A stretch of 64,000 nucleotides of DNA from Lutjanus erythropterus (lineage: Eukaryota; Chordata; Actinopteri; Lutjaniformes; Lutjanidae): contig CM034603.1 in the NCBI GenBank assembly GCA_020091685.1, positions 8,538,683-8,602,682 of the forward strand. The letters run 5' to 3'. A model generated the notes under the pieces. That model was not told the origin of the DNA. It searched no databases and worked only from the letters and a program-made list of their open reading frames with translations. Below are positions 47,331-61,084 of the stretch, piece by piece (positions within the stretch are counted from its first letter, which is position 1; every line of letters begins with the position of its first letter). The translations under genes were made by a program, and so were the position numbers.

Positions 47331-50300
47331 TTCACTTTGTACTGTATATAGTACTGTATGCACAACATATTCTCTTTTACTCAGTGTTGGATCAAGCATC
47401 ACCAGAATACTGGAAAACATGTCCTCCCAGTGATACAATCTGTAACTCACCTTCTCTGGGATACAAAGGTCAAAGGTTTGAATCCCCATCCGTGGAGTCC
47501 TCCAGGAGGCAGTTCTTGCATATGAGTTGTGTGCTTCTTGTCAGTACTGGTTTCTTACAAGCATCCACACGTTCACAATCTGCTTGGAACCTGTCATTCC
47601 CGCTTGCAGCTATACTTGTTAGTATTTTTGTCATTTTCATTGCAGGATTTGTAGTTTTTCAGAACAGCTGATTTTTTTTTCTAAAAGTAGCAAAAAGCTG
47701 CACCTTGGTCCTCAGATCTTCATCATGGCCAAAAACATTGTAAATACATGACATGCCTGAGTAAAATTTTACTTTCTTTAATGCTAACACTTCAGGGTTA
47801 AAATGATACTTTTTGAAATTGATCATAAGAAATCATTGTAAAAAAAAGCTTGAGCAGGCAGCATGTATTGTATAAGCATCTCCACGGTGGGTAGAGAGAT
47901 GGTAAAGCAGTATCAATACAGAATGCAACAGCAGCCTGACTTGTACTGTCAAATGTCTCCAAATGCTCCAACATGCAATTATCCAGCTCTGCATCTGCTC
48001 AGAAACAGGACTTAATTTCCTTTGTTTGCTCTGCTCTCCACATTCTGCAGGTGTACGAATAAACACTGTCAAGAAGGCTGTAATCATTATTGGCTTGTGG
48101 CCCAAAATCATATCTCCATTGTGATGTTATTGTTTATCAGATAGCATTCAAACTTCATCCAACACCTGTTAGAAATTACGTGCTGTGTGTTTGAATATCG
48201 AACCATAACAGAGCAGGAGATAATGTATTATAAAAGGGTTTGGCAATCCAGCCTGCATTTCTTTAGTGTACTGTATATACAGTACAATGGATTATGAGTT
48301 TAAGTTAGCATTAACAAGAGGTGAAGTTATCACTAAGTGTAAAAGAGCTAATGCAGGACTTGGAGGCTTTAATATCAATAATGGAACAACTTGTGGTGAG
48401 TCTGGAAAATTAAAACGTGCACATAATGCCTCTCTGTTGTTCTTCTCCCAATTTAAACTTGTCTCGAACATTTCAACATGGTGCAGCAGTTTTTGTGTTA
48501 GTCACAAGTTTGCAGCTGCTGCTCATTTGATTGACTGACAGTGATTCATTGTCCTGAACACTGTCATCTACGGTAATTATGGTAAATCAGCAAAACCATT
48601 ATTGATCAAATGTGACAGGGTGAGAGGTAAAGACAGGGGTGCAGTTAGTTTTGCTTAATATTGTTGATCTAGTGTAATAAAATTTTCAAGTAACCTAAAA
48701 TTGTGTGGGGTGGCTAGGGGTGGCCCAAGCGAGGAATTGACTTGCCATGCATGCACACACGCACACACACACACACACACATACACACACACACACACAG
48801 TACATGCAATCAGAACACAACAGACTGGCACCATACAAATATAATATAAAGCTTCTATACTTTATTCTTTAGTCCTCAGAAACAAACTGTACCCCTTTCC
48901 TCAGGCTGTGAGACTCTTAAGTTCATACTCAGCATTTCACCATGAATAAATATAATAATAGTATTTCTATTATTTATCATTTTATTTATTATTTATTCAC
49001 CCATTTGCTGTATATAGTTCTTGGTGTATGGTATTTGTATTTATGAGTAGCATAAAGGGAACTACAGCTATTTTATTTTACAATGCTGTGCCCTGAAAGA
49101 TATATAAAGTAAATTAACCTTGTTAAAAATTAAAAGTAGGCTACAAACAAAAGAAACATTTATAAATACTTGCCAAACAGTTGTTTCCAACCAAGGTTCC
49201 ACCTCTCACTGGACATATAGCCAATCATACTCAAGGAAAACGAGGTGGCACTTGAGGTGGCCAATCAGATTTCAGGGATGGCCAGTGCCTTCCCATGCCC
49301 CCCCTCTAGAAACGCACCTGTTGGTCTGTGCCCCTGTGCTCCAAACTATGACACTGTAGGTACCCCTGTAGTGTCATTTCTGGAGGCGTCCCTCTGGTGA
49401 TATTGATTTGCCCTTGAAGTCTGGTGTAAAGTAAAGTTCATCCAGAGTTTGCATCTTTATTATTGCTGACTTGACTGCATCTACAGCGTCATAGTTTGAG
49501 GGGTAGAGCCAAAGACCAATAACCAAGCTGCTGTATTTCATGCGATTGTGTTAGCAGGGTGCAAAAATCTCTGAATTAGCCCACTAAGACAACACCACAA
49601 CAAAACCGTCCACAAGTCAATACTTGCATTTATTTAGCCCAGAATCACAGGTTTGTCTCAGAGGACTTTACAATATGAACATGTGACATCCCCTATCACT
49701 GGAACCTTGATTTTGATGTTATATGGAACTGATCAATCATCAGCTGCAAGACATGTCAAGGCGTAACTCAGGAGCTGCTCTTAAAATAACAAAACACTCA
49801 TGCACAAGTGAAAATGCTGATGAACTCTAAACTATACATTATGCAACGCACAAAACCACACACAGCTGTGTTACTGACTCATTTCTCCTCCGTTTAGGTA
49901 ACCACACCTTGGCATGATAAACCTTGTGACTGATAAGGACTCCTATTCAATGGAACTTAGTTCAGCAAAGACTGATTTTGTGATCGTCAAAGCCTACTGA
50001 AGTACTTGCAGATGAGTAAAATTGATAATATTGGATATATGGTGTGTATATGTAGTTTCCCAAGGTTCTGACATGTTATAATGCAGTTTTTTTTTAAGTC
50101 TGACACTGTGGGCTTCCTCTCAGAACTCACACACTTTTAGGCTATTCTATGTGATCTCCTTCTCACAACTAATTTTATATTTTTCACTTCATATCTGAGT
50201 CTGCCATGAAAGGGTTTGGAGCACCACTGGGGACACCAGCGTGCCACAGCTGTTGTAGAATAAAAAAAAAACCTCTCATCTATCGTTACCAAGTTTCCTT

Positions 50301-51475
50301 TACTAGGAAACAAGAGTCAACAGTAAAAAACACTCACTAACATTAACATGCTAACATTTAAGATTCAAGACTTTTAATGTTTTATCGTGACTTGATTGAA
50401 TTTGCAAGTATGTCAACCTCAAATGGTGCATTTGTACTTAAGTCTCACATGTTTACAAAGAATAAGACAGGAATAAGACAAAATATCACTGATAACAAGC
50501 ACAGAATCTAACCAATACATAAAATATACCTATGTATATATCAAATTTAAGGAGCATGTCGTGTAAAATACAACTAGCGAGGGTGCAAAAGCATTCAGCA
50601 GCAAAAGTACAGTGTAAGGTGTGGTTTGACAGATCTGGAGTGTTTTTCTTTTTAATGGGGTTTTGAATGATGTGTGGTTGGTGTAGGAATACTGCACAGA
50701 GTCTTGTCAGACTGAGGAAAGGTCTGAATTCAACACTGTCACACCTTTTATGGAAGAAAAGCTGCTTTCTAGTCTATTTGTGTGTGTGGTTTGATCCGAA
50801 ACACACACACCTGGAGTTTGACCAGATGGTGTCCAGGGTGTGTGATGTGTTTTATGATGTTCTTAGATGTCCTCACATAGAGCCGTGTGAAGATGTTGTA
50901 GTGATGGCAGCTCAACGCCAACCATGTCCCGAGAATCAGATCACAATGAATGAATTGTTGCTTTCTCACATCTATATGACAGGACATTGTCTGTGTCAGA
51001 CGTGTTCTTGTGTGTTGGAAATACTGATGGTGGTAGAGAAGCCTTATTCCAAGAGGGGCGGTAGACGTGCAGAGTAGAGTGACTCCAGTCTGCCGTCCTG
51101 GAAGGAGAGACGCAACCCTGATGTTTTCACATCACAGATGACAAAGATGGCATTAAAACATGAGCTAAAAATGAGACTTATATAGACCTGTACCGTTTGG
51201 CCGATAGTCAGCATGAAACTGAAACAATGAACGAATGGAAAGCGATATACAGGCAGCAGAAAAGAAAGCAAGCAGCATCATCACCACACCCACTTGCTCA
51301 CTTCAGACACTGAGCTGTTCTATTCATACATGTGGGAGCTGGCAGGGTAAAGTCTGGAGCAACTAATTCAGACATTTGCATTCACACATACAGCTCCTCC
51401 GTCTAATTCAAGTGCAGAGTTGCAGTGCATGTGCATCAAAATCCTGACATTTGCCAATTACCACTAAACACACCG
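47331..51475. other. gene-free intergenic block
   Basis: No convincing gene. It contains a CA patch at 48757-48800 and AT-rich unique sequence. The 136-codon frame at 50667-51077 (+) has no domain, and its high Cys/Leu/Val content with no splice or start context argues against a gene. Confidence 0.5.
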
Positions 51476-51479
51476 TATA

Positions 51480-51975
51480 GCTGAGTCTGATGGGAATGTC
51501 ATTACTTTTGTGGGTATTTGGTGAAAAACCAAAGTAACAGACATATTCAAGATTTGACATGATGGTTCCACAAGACGTAAAGTCAGGGAATCACCAAAGT
51601 TACAATTCATTCTGTGTTGGCCATGAATGTTTATGCCAAATTACAGAGTGATCCATATGATAGTTGTTTAACCAAAAGCCAAAAGTTGTCATGGTGGCTC
51701 TAGAGGAAAAGTCAGGGGATTACCAAAGTAACCACTGAGGAATACATTCTCTGGGAAACATGAATGACTGTACAAAATCTTGTGCCTATCCATCAAGTAG
51801 CTGTTGAGACATTTCACTGGATAAGTGAGAACTTACTAAAAACACAGAGGAAAAGTCCCTGGATCACCACACCAGAGTCAGTAGGATTCACTTCGAGGAG
51901 ACCAGGTATTTCTGTACAAAATTTCATGGCAATCAACCCAGTAATTACTGAGATATTTTAGTCTGGACCAAATTA
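51480..51975 (-). repeat. dispersed repeat with internal ~130-bp quasi-repeats
   Basis: On the minus strand the pattern GGTCCAGACTAAAATATCTC, TTGCCATGAAATTTTGTACA, GGTGATCC.. and AAAGTTGTGACTTTTCCTCT-like words recurs about three times with divergence (CAAGATTTTGTACAGTCATT at about 51760-51785 is a second unit, GGCATAAACATTCATGG near 51630 a third). The same family is present on the + strand at 61085-61610. Formal classification unknown to me. Confidence 0.6.
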
Positions 51976-52013
51976 GGTCGTCGACTGCCATGAGACCCTT
52001 CCCCCTAACATAT

Positions 52014-52033
52014 TTAAAAAAAAAAAAAAAAAA
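52014..52033. repeat. poly(A) tract
   Basis: An uninterrupted A run of about 20 bp at the edge of the dispersed repeat. It may mark a retroposon tail or simple slippage. Confidence 0.85.
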
Positions 52034-52214
52034 GCAACACAAGTAGCTAGCTTCAAAAGTCACAAAAATTGCCAGACTACTTTACATAGAGCAGTGAGGC
52101 AGATTAGAGAAATCTTTAGCCTAATAATCGCAAACTCACTACAGGAACATCATATATTTAAAGGAAACAAGTTTAAATGGTAAAAGGAGGGAGAAGATCA
52201 AACAAAGTATTTAA

Positions 52215-52346
52215 ATATTTACCAGATTAATTTATATACTTAAACTATAGGGACATGTAGTCCAGAGATCTGGAAAGAAGCTCAAACTAACTATTTACAC
52301 ATTTACAAGCTATAGGAACATCCTAATCCAGAGATCTGGAGGCTAC
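52215..52346. repeat. diverged tandem duplication of ~65 bp
   Basis: Two adjacent units, each starting TATTTAC, containing ACTATAGGGACAT or GCTATAGGAACAT, and ending TCCAGAGATCTGGA (first ending near 52274, second near 52342). Confidence 0.7.
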
Positions 52347-53998
52347 CTGCCACACATACAACTAAACCTGCCTGTCTGCAGCTCAGCGCAAGAGGAGGAG
52401 AGACAGAATCCAGCACTGCTGGCTGAAGAGCCATGGACTCATTACTCTGAAGGAATCACACTCTATTACAACATATTATACTGTAATATACAGTGAAGCT
52501 AATTTTGACAAGGATTTAATTTAATTCAATTTTAGTCTTAATATTTTTATTTTTATTTTAGTATAATTTTAGTCAGTTTCATGATTTACTATAATGGATC
52601 TTGCTGATTTTGCTTTTCTCCTGCTTGTAAATATTCCAATGGGTAGTCAGCATGCCATAAACACATAAACATGTTTAATCATCTGGGCTGAAAATATTTT
52701 ATTGATACGTTCTTTGTTTCTTTTATATCATAAGAATGATGCCTAAGTCACTGGTGTGTCATTATTTTCTTTCAGACTGATAATCTTCATTACCTGATAA
52801 AAACAGACTTTTTACATACTGAAGTTTTCTTCAGTTCAGTGTCATGTTTCACTCAGTTGAACTTTGTTTTTAGCTAAAACTAATAGCAAATTACATAAAA
52901 AATTTGTTGAATGAGTTAGTGTCTGTTCATGAGTTGTAAGAAATCAAAAATAATCTTTTAAAGAAGTAGGTATCTTTGAGCTTGGCTAACAAAATGTTAA
53001 GGAGCATGGCAATGTCCATTAAGCCACACAAAGCTTTTTATGCTAACATTACATTTAGTTCTAAAACAGAGTTAACATACATGTTATTGAATCAAGCAAC
53101 TTGCATAACTGGTATTTACTAGGGATGTGCACAAGTAGTTGCCACCCTTGCTAGTCGGCAGTAGATGTTAAACTATTTATCAATATTTTATTCATGCACA
53201 AGGCCAGTTAACTGTTGCCTCTAAGATGTTATGCAGCTGGCCACCGTTAATCCGGACTGTTGCCCCATCAGACAGCAGCCCCTCTTTCTATACACCATAA
53301 GCGCGTATGCCCTGATAGCCCACGCAAACCTGGTTGTTTTTATTTGCAAAGTCAGACAGATGACAGCTCATAAAACCAGTGTGGTTTGGCAGTGTTTTAT
53401 TCTAAAAAATATAAATAATGTTGAACGTGGACTATAACAGAATAAACTGATATATAATCACTCAACTGGATCAACATGTGACCACATTCAGCACAGACAT
53501 GGACTTTAACCTGCAAGGAGAGCAGCTGCTGCTGGCACTGCTAACGTCACTCCAGGTCAATTACCCGCAGACACTGTGATCCTCTTCGGTCTGAAAAGTT
53601 GAGGCATTTAGAGAGTTGCTGTCATGTTTTGTAGGTTAATTTGCAATGTTTTTATTGCACAGCACAAAGTGACACACATTTCAGTGGCATTTAAAATACG
53701 GTTTGGTGATTGTAGACTGTGATTAACAGCTTCAAATGGCTCTTAATACACACAGTATTCTTCTGGACAGTGTTTTAAATTGTGCTCAGTTTTAACTGCA
53801 TTCTGAGTGTTTATTTACTGTTAGACTAGTCAGCTAGTCTAAATTAAATTTTGCATTAATCAACAAGGAAATCAGTCGCCATGAACATCCTTAGTATTTA
53901 GCTTGGCAGGCTTTTCTGTGCATTTAATCTACAAGGGGCTCTGTCTTAATTGGTGTCTTACTTTTGGTGTTGATATAGAAGTGTCCACTCACAGGTTG

Positions 53999-54037
53999 TT
54001 TCTTTTCTTTTCTTTTCTTTTCTTTTCTTTTCTTTTC
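53999..54037. repeat. (TTTTC)n microsatellite
   Basis: About eight perfect pentanucleotide units TTTCT/TTTTC. Confidence 0.95.
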
Positions 54038-54374
54038 CACTGAACAAAGCCCACTATTTCATCTTGCCTTTATTCATCAGACCATAATGAACACAGATTT
54101 TGTCGTCATTTTGTCGTCAACCTTTATTTTCATTTATGTTGTTGCTACAATTTAGTCATGAAATAAACGGAATTCAATGAACATTTATTGTCAGAATTGT
54201 CAAAATTCAAACAGTCAGAATTAACACTGATATATGGTCTGAATATGTTGCTTTTTAGAAATAAAGTCACTAAGAGGGTCTGAAAAGTCACTAAATTGGC
54301 AGCACCGGTTGTTCAGTGTATTGTGTAGACTGTTGGTGTCTCCAACAACAAACCACACCACCACCACTCAGTGT

Positions 54375-54690
54375 ACCGTATCATTCTGTCTTTCTTTCCA
54401 TCTGATTTGCAGCTTTTATGTGTGCCATTTCCACAGCAGCGGGAAGTTGGGAAGACAAAGCGGCTCAGTTTCCGTCTTCCAGCGCTAATGGTGCTACTGG
54501 GTAATAGCCTCCAGAGAGGTAGCATTTCCTCCGCTGAGGGAAGCACACACGCTCGCACACAGAGCCGCAGTAGTTCCGGTAGCCCACTAAGAGATCCAGT
54601 CTCCTTCCCCCACTTTGGCTTGTCTCCATCAGTTAGCCCCAGATTATTAAGAAGGGCCAGTGGGGGCTTGTTAGTGGTCTAGCCTGGCTA
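54375..54690 (+). other. unclassified island: candidate exon or conserved element
   Basis: A GC-richer block in AT-rich surroundings. A good acceptor-like tract (CTTTCCATCTGATTTGCAG, ending 54413) precedes an open + frame. It reads through GKTKRLSFRLPALMVLLGNS and then a Ser/Arg-rich tail SVSPRLLRRASGGLLVV to a TAG at 54680-54682. No domain is recognisable, no donor or partner exon was found, and the low-complexity composition is common by chance. It could equally be a conserved non-coding element. Confidence 0.25.
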
Positions 54691-56039
54691 TTTCTGGTCT
54701 CATACTGCATGTGTTCATACAATAACAAAAGAAAATGTGTAGGGGGTCATGGGAACAAGTGGCTTTTTTCTTGGTTAGACCTATAAAGAATGTGATTTAA
54801 ATTTTGAGACCTTTTATTTTTCAGTCTCAAGTAAAAAGACGTGGACAAAATTTCAAGTCTGATGTTTAATCATTTTATTAAATTTTCTTTAATTTAGCAT
54901 AACTGATTCTTTCATTTACTCACTTCAATGTGACTCCTGCTTAATTCCCTACTATGTCTATTATTTTGAGGAGTTTTCAAAACTTCCCACTAATATTCAA
55001 AAGGGTCTGGTGAGGCTGTGAGCAGACTGGTGTGGACCTCTTGAACCTGGGGTCCACAGGCCACACAGAAAGTGGGGATTCCAGGGGTTTTTCCCTCCAC
55101 TTCCTACACCACCACGGTTGACGTGAACAGTGGCGACAGGACCGCATGGGAAATGTTTGTCTCACTCAGAGTGAAAGGGCAAGTTATGGGTGATGTGCGA
55201 GAGAGATCACAAATCGAAGATCATATCTTCAACCCGATCACATGCAGACTAAATGATTTGGTTCCTGTTCACTGATATAATCTGTGTTTTCACTGCTGAG
55301 ATATGTATATATGTATATACACATATACATATATACATATTGTCTTTTGTGACTCAAAATTGTGAAACTGACCTGAATAGATTAGGTATAATCAATTATA
55401 TGATGGGTTTGCAACGTCTCACCCTGTTTCTCACTCAAGTGCATTGGAGGATTAACTCCAGTCTGACCCCAACCCTCACAGATTGGAGACAATAAGTGAG
55501 AATGTGCAGAGACAAAGGGAGGTTGCAACATGTAATGATTGAATTGTCCAAGTCTTGCAGTGATGAGGTGGAACAGATGAAGTATAAAATGATAAAGTTC
55601 CCGTTTACTCTGGAAGAATAAGGCAGACTGATTTGAGATTACATTGTGTTCTTGTTGTTTCTTTGGAACTCAGATATATACTAGAGACAATCTTGCTATT
55701 GGATCACACCGTGACGCCCGATCACATCAGCCACAACACCAACTTACATGTTCACATTTAGGCCCATGAATCTCGTCAGACCTCAGACCTTGTTTTGATA
55801 TCAAATACAGACAGACAGATGCACCCTGCTCAGTGCGGCTGAGTCAAACACACTTTTGGTCATTTCGGGGCGATGTTCTCTTCGTGCACCTGTGGCATGG
55901 ACACAGGGTGGGATCAGAGACAATACATCACTGGGTGCATTAGAGGCTGTGACTCATCTTACCAGTCACATGCATGACTTTTTTTTTTGTTGTTGTTTTG
56001 TTTTCAAAGGTTAATTTTTGGGACATGCACGACTTTTGT

Positions 56040-56330
56040 GTCCTTGGGAAACGGTGATCTACATTTTTCACCATTTTGTGACATTTAATGGACCAAACAA
56101 CAAATTAATTAACAGAAAATGGTCGACAGATTAATCAGTTACATTAATTTCTTGAAAAATAGATCCAGACATGTGACGCACATGGACAAAACAAGACATT
56201 TGAGGAGGCCATCTTGAGCTCTGATTAACATTTTTCACAATTTCTGATAATTCATGGACCAAACAGCTAATTGATTGATCGAGAAATTAATCGATGATGA
56301 AAACAGGGGTTAGTTGTGGCCCTAAAAACT
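56040..56330 (-). mobile_element. hAT MITE fragments (GGGCTGCAAC family), minus strand
   Basis: Two adjoining reverse-strand pieces, each with TGGACCAAACA followed by AATTGATT or AATTAATT words. The second also has GACATTTGAGGAGGCCATCT and ends in TTAGTTGTGGCCCTA (56319-56324 region), the TAGGGC terminus. The internal order suggests a partial duplication or two truncated copies of the family at 28537-28865. Confidence 0.6.
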
Positions 56331-56799
56331 CTATATTAGCTTAAACAATTTCGCCATATTTTATATTGAGGTAATCCAAAAGTAATAAAGTAATCAGGTT
56401 ATATTTCTTTAACATTGTGATACTTGGATTACATTACTCAATGCATTTTTTAACAAGTTATTAGTAACTATACTGGAATATATTTTTAAAGCAATCCTCC
56501 AAACCCTGATTACTGAACATTGTTGTCTTAGATATCAATCTATGAAGAGTGAGACAGACACTTTCCCCTGAAGTTAGGTTACTGAAAGTTGTTAATTTAG
56601 TCTTATGATATCAAGTGTCCTTGGCATATCACCACATTTTATCAGCTACCAACATGAGACAAGAGGATGTTCAATCAGTTAAGGGCAGGTTTGTTCAGAT
56701 TTATTTGCTTTCGATGAGGAAGAAAGATTTAAATCACATATTTTTCATTTTAGTTGCCTCACTGCTCATCTTCTTACAAAACCTTGTGCTGCTTTCTCT

Positions 56800-57420
56800 G
56801 CTGAGCTCATTAATTGCTCCTCTAAGTGTCAGTTTGACAGCCGATTTCCCCTCCAGCTAAATTCCTGAGAGGTGTTAGGTAAGACGGAGCAATGCTGACT
56901 CACTTGTACTAAACACCGTCATTACCGTCATCCCAGGACATGATTAAGGAGTTTGGGCTGGACTGGGAACACGCTTGTGTGTGTGTGTGTGTGTATCTGT
57001 GTGTGCGCTAATGTCTGCCAACGGGAACGCCAGAGGTAGGAATTCCATTTGGCACAGCGGGGAATGGGTGTCGGCAAGGCTCAAGCCAATCTGGTGAAGA
57101 GAGGTGCTAAGATGTGCTTCGTAAAAATAACGTTTCCAGGCTCATGAAGCTCACCATGATCTCTGTGTCAAGAACAAAATGATATGATATATTTGAATAT
57201 TGAAAATCTGTTGTTTTTTTTTCAAGATTGAACTAATAGCTGTATTTAAATCTGCTTTGGCATTAACATTAATGTACCAACACAATTTTGACTAATTCAT
57301 GTGAGAATTAGTGCTTTGAGGAGGAGGAATTTTAATTGGCCGGGACCATTTGAGAGAAAAGAGTTATTTAAATTGAAATGGCAGAGTAATTATAGCTTAG
57401 AGTAAAGGGTGTTTACACAC
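56800..57420. other. low-repeat islands resembling conserved non-coding DNA
   Basis: The stretches 56800-56960, 57005-57135 and 57300-57410 are unusually rich in homeodomain-type cores (GCTCATTAATTGC, TTTTAATTGGCC, GTAATTATAGC) and free of obvious repeats, apart from a GT run at 56978-57004. No coding frame of interest. Regulatory function is inference only. Confidence 0.3.
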
Positions 57421-59215
57421 CTGCTACCTGCTAAAAGGCAGTGCTTTGGTGTCTGTAGTGATGTTGAGTGATTGAGAAGTGAAAGAACTTAAGTAATTTC
57501 TCCACAGGGAATGAAAAAACTACAAAAACTAATTTAAAGAGTTTTTTTAAATTGATGGATGTACCCGGAGGGGTTATCCAGATAGGGAGAAACACAAGTG
57601 TAAATGCTTTGTGATCAGATCAGACCTGCTGACATCTGGAGGTACTGTGGTTTGCATTGTGTTTGGATCTTAGGTGGGTGTTAACACAGTCCATACAAGG
57701 ATCTAGATAACGTATCTGCATACAGATCCCATTTTAATACCAGGTGTAAATGGGGTGTCAGAGATTAAAATGAGTACTTCCCCAGAATAAAATGTGGATT
57801 TGTGTACATTGGCATGAATTGCCAGTATTTTTCATGATAGTAAGCATGAATTTTAAACTAATAAGGACAAATGTAGCATAAAGAGTGATAAAGTCGACAT
57901 TCAGACGAGGTTGGTTAGTTGGATGGGTTTGGTTCCGATGTGAAACCAATGTTTCAAAGTTGATTGTTGTAAGGAAGTAGTCATTTAACCCAAATCACAT
58001 GCTTTTCCTAAACCAAGCATTTTGGTCCCTAAATCTACCCAAGCCCTTTATTTTGAAAGGGTAACGAGACGTTGCATTATTTATCAGGCTATTGCTAACT
58101 TGACTAGAGAACGACAGCTCATTTATGCTTTTTATTTATCCCAACGTTAGACATACGTATGGATACGGACAGAGCCTTCTGTCTGTTCTCTGCCTTAATT
58201 TCTTCTGTTATTCTACACATTGTCTGAAAGCTTACAGATACAGATGAAATGGAGCGGTACCACTGGCATGTCTTGTGGGGCAGTGTGGCAGTATAGGCAA
58301 TAGTTCAAGCTAGACACAACAATGAAGTTTTAACAAAATTTCAACTATCGGAAATTGCCAGTTAGTTAGTTAAAAGAATCCTCTGTCCTTCTGTCACGAT
58401 GCATTTAATAATGGCACAAACCATGATATCAGAAACTTTTTTCTCCTCTTCTACTTCCTCTTTGGGGTAGCTTTTGGTTGCAAGCAGCGCCCCCCCGTGG
58501 ACATATGGCTCAGCATCAATGCCAGCATAAAGGACACATGGGCAGTGTGCGGGCAGTGACAGTAACATTGTTTGAAATCTGTTTCCATTGGTAAAATGGG
58601 CACACATTAATTCGTGCTGTGGCGTTAAAAAGTTGGCAAATTTGTGTCCATGAACATGAATGTAGTTCCTAAAAAGTTTGTGAGTTTTCACTGCGTGATT
58701 GTGTTTGGACGCACCTTGTATGTTTGCATCATCACAGACGCAGTCACCTCTTGGATCAGACATTCAGAAGAAAAACGTCATTGAATTTGTCGTTTCACTT
58801 TGAGGTTGTGTAGGTGGATGCAGAAAAAAATGCAGCCTGGCCAGAGAAGCAAGTTTATTACATCAAAGTCTGATTGAGCCATCAATCATTTCGCAGGAAT
58901 AAATACTAAACTGGAACTTTCTGGAAACCCAAAGCATATAGTGGAGATGTGTGAAGGCTCAGACCTGTCTTGATTCTTATCAGTGATGAGATTGTCACAC
59001 AGAGGACGATACCCTCGGGGTTCTCCCTCCTTCCCCTTCTTAATGTCTTTATGTATTCATTGCTTTTGTCTTTTCCTGTTTAGGTGTTGTCTCAGTATGG
59101 TAAAGAGAGAAAGAATAGGTAAGAATGTTTGCTTTTCATCTGAGTTATGGCAAATTAAAACGGATGTAGATGACACAATTTCACTAAGTGCACCTTTTTT
59201 TTATAGCTATAGCTG

Positions 59216-59405
59216 GAGTGCCCCTGTAGCTCTATTGGTATTGTGTGTGCCCCATGTACTGAGACTGTCAGTCCTCTGCAGTGGCTGCCAGTTCACCCAC
59301 CAATTTGCTGCATGTCGTTCCCTCTCTCTCTACTCCCTTTCCTGTAATATCTTAAGCTGTCTCTATCAAGTAACAAAAAAATGCCTGAGAAACCGTCTTC
59401 AAAAA
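59216..59405 (+). mobile_element. tRNA-derived SINE
   Basis: The + strand head GCCCCTGTAGCTCTATTGGT contains a degenerate box A (TAGCTCTATTGG, 59227-59238). It is followed by GCCCCATGTACTGAGACTGT, GTCCTCTGCAGTGGCTGCCA and a decayed box B (AGTTCACCCAC, 59289-59299). The body has TTTGCTGCATGTCGTTCCCT and CTTTCCTGTAATATCTTAAG, and the tail CTATCAAGTAACAAAAAAAT. This is a familiar percomorph SINE layout. The 144-codon frame running through it is not a gene. Confidence 0.75.
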
Positions 59406-61084
59406 AGCATAGCTTAACAACTGTAGCATGGGCACAGCAGGTCAAGTTACATGATGTACATGGTGCTCCAGTCGGACTGATGTTCAGCATCTAAAGTTTT
59501 TGGAGGGTTGTGCTTTTATATTTGGGCTAGTCATTCCAAAAACATAAGAATAAAAGTTTAAGGAACTGATTAAACAGTGTGTTATGTTAGCATGCTTGGC
59601 TATAGCTTAATACTTCCAACAGAAACCAAGCATTACTTCCAAGGCCAGGGAGCATTTATAAGCTGTCAGTGTTTTGTGGGGTCGCAGGTTACATTGGAGA
59701 AAAAAAATCCTAGTTCATGAAACCACATCCACTGTGTAGTATATCCCACTGTATGGAAACTGATCCTGGATGCTACAAGGGTGCAGGGTAACGTTAGCAG
59801 CTCTGTCCAGCTTTCTATTGGATTTGTGATGTTTACACTCCAGAAACCCAAGCCAAACTCACCATCAGAGATAGTGTTGTGTTCACCAAACACACTGGTG
59901 CCAAACAACAAAGCATAAACCCTCTAGGGATGAGTTGTCAAACAGGGTTATATAAGAGTGGGGAAAAAAGTAAGATCAACCTCTTGTGATCGTATTTATA
60001 ATACTTGGACTAACTAGCTCTACACTGCAATACAATAACCAAAGTACTTTTTCAACAGTTTTTTTCTTGTTTAAAATGAGGCTCCATCAGCTGGAAACAT
60101 TGAAAAGCAACCAAATACAAAGTTTTCAAGCACAGAGCTAATGTTAGCTTGATTAGCTAGTTAGCTACAGTTCATAAGTTCAGCAGACAATGTCAACCGT
60201 TAGAAATGAGAAGATGCATATGTGTGTCTGTCTGAAATCAAGAGCCCATTGTTTCAAGAATTACTATGTATTTTGAGGAGTATATCTGCCACTGTTATCA
60301 TTGTAAACTGCAAAAGAACCAAATGACAATATAAAGCTTGACAGCGTAGTGATGAGCAGTTTTCTCATATCTGCATTTGTCCCATATCATTCCTGTATCT
60401 ATGTATATTTAACATAGACTGTTCCCAAGTCAAACTTAACTAACTTCCTCACACAAAAAAAACTCACTCTTTGTTGCCCTCTCTGTTTGAAAATTTAATT
60501 TTTTTGTTAGTGGTGTAAATCAATGAGTTGTCTCCTTTATCAGCTCTCCTCTCAGCAAGTTGAGAGAGATCGGGTACAGTGAGTTCTAACTGCTGCTAAA
60601 AGTCACATAAAGCAGGAAGGGTGAAGGAATTAACGTCATTAACAGTGGGGAGAGAAAAACGATGCCGGTATGATCTTTTAGCTTCAGCCAAGAGCTACAA
60701 AAGGAAGGAAATTTGAAGAACCACACCAAAGTCCAACTTCAGCTCATCTCTGCGGTAAGAGTTTCCATCATTTGAGAGTTACCTGCCTTCATTTAGGAAA
60801 TATGTCCACTTCAGTCCTTTTTCATAAGGAGCTTATTACAATATATCAGTACAACCAGTATTTGATATTATTGAAGATATAAAGTCACAAATTAATTGAT
60901 GTTCTTTGCCATATCTTATTATTCCTCCTTTTCCCCCCTTTCTTCACTGAAATTTTTATCTTTATAGATGAAAGGTGTACTTATCATATTTTAAGGCCCA
61001 GAATAGAACAACTGTTCAAATATTATTCTGATATGAAAGGCCAAAACTAAGCTTTTCATTCCTTGAGCAGGATATCAATGTTGG

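Noticed and set aside
50667..51077. 136-codon open frame on the + strand
   Set aside because: No domain, no promoter or splice context, and amino-acid composition typical of chance frames. Possibly repeat-derived.
58362..58763. 133-codon open frame on the minus strand with His- and Cys-containing stretches
   Set aside because: No ordered zinc-finger spacing, no splice signals or partner exon. Parts of the plus strand resemble dispersed repeat sequence. Not enough to call a gene.
58983..59417. 144-codon open frame on the + strand
   Set aside because: Its second half is the SINE at 59216-59405.
60560..60760. Possible non-coding first exon ending in CTCTGCG|GTAAGAG
   Set aside because: Only a donor-like site is visible. 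There is no promoter signature and no partner exon.
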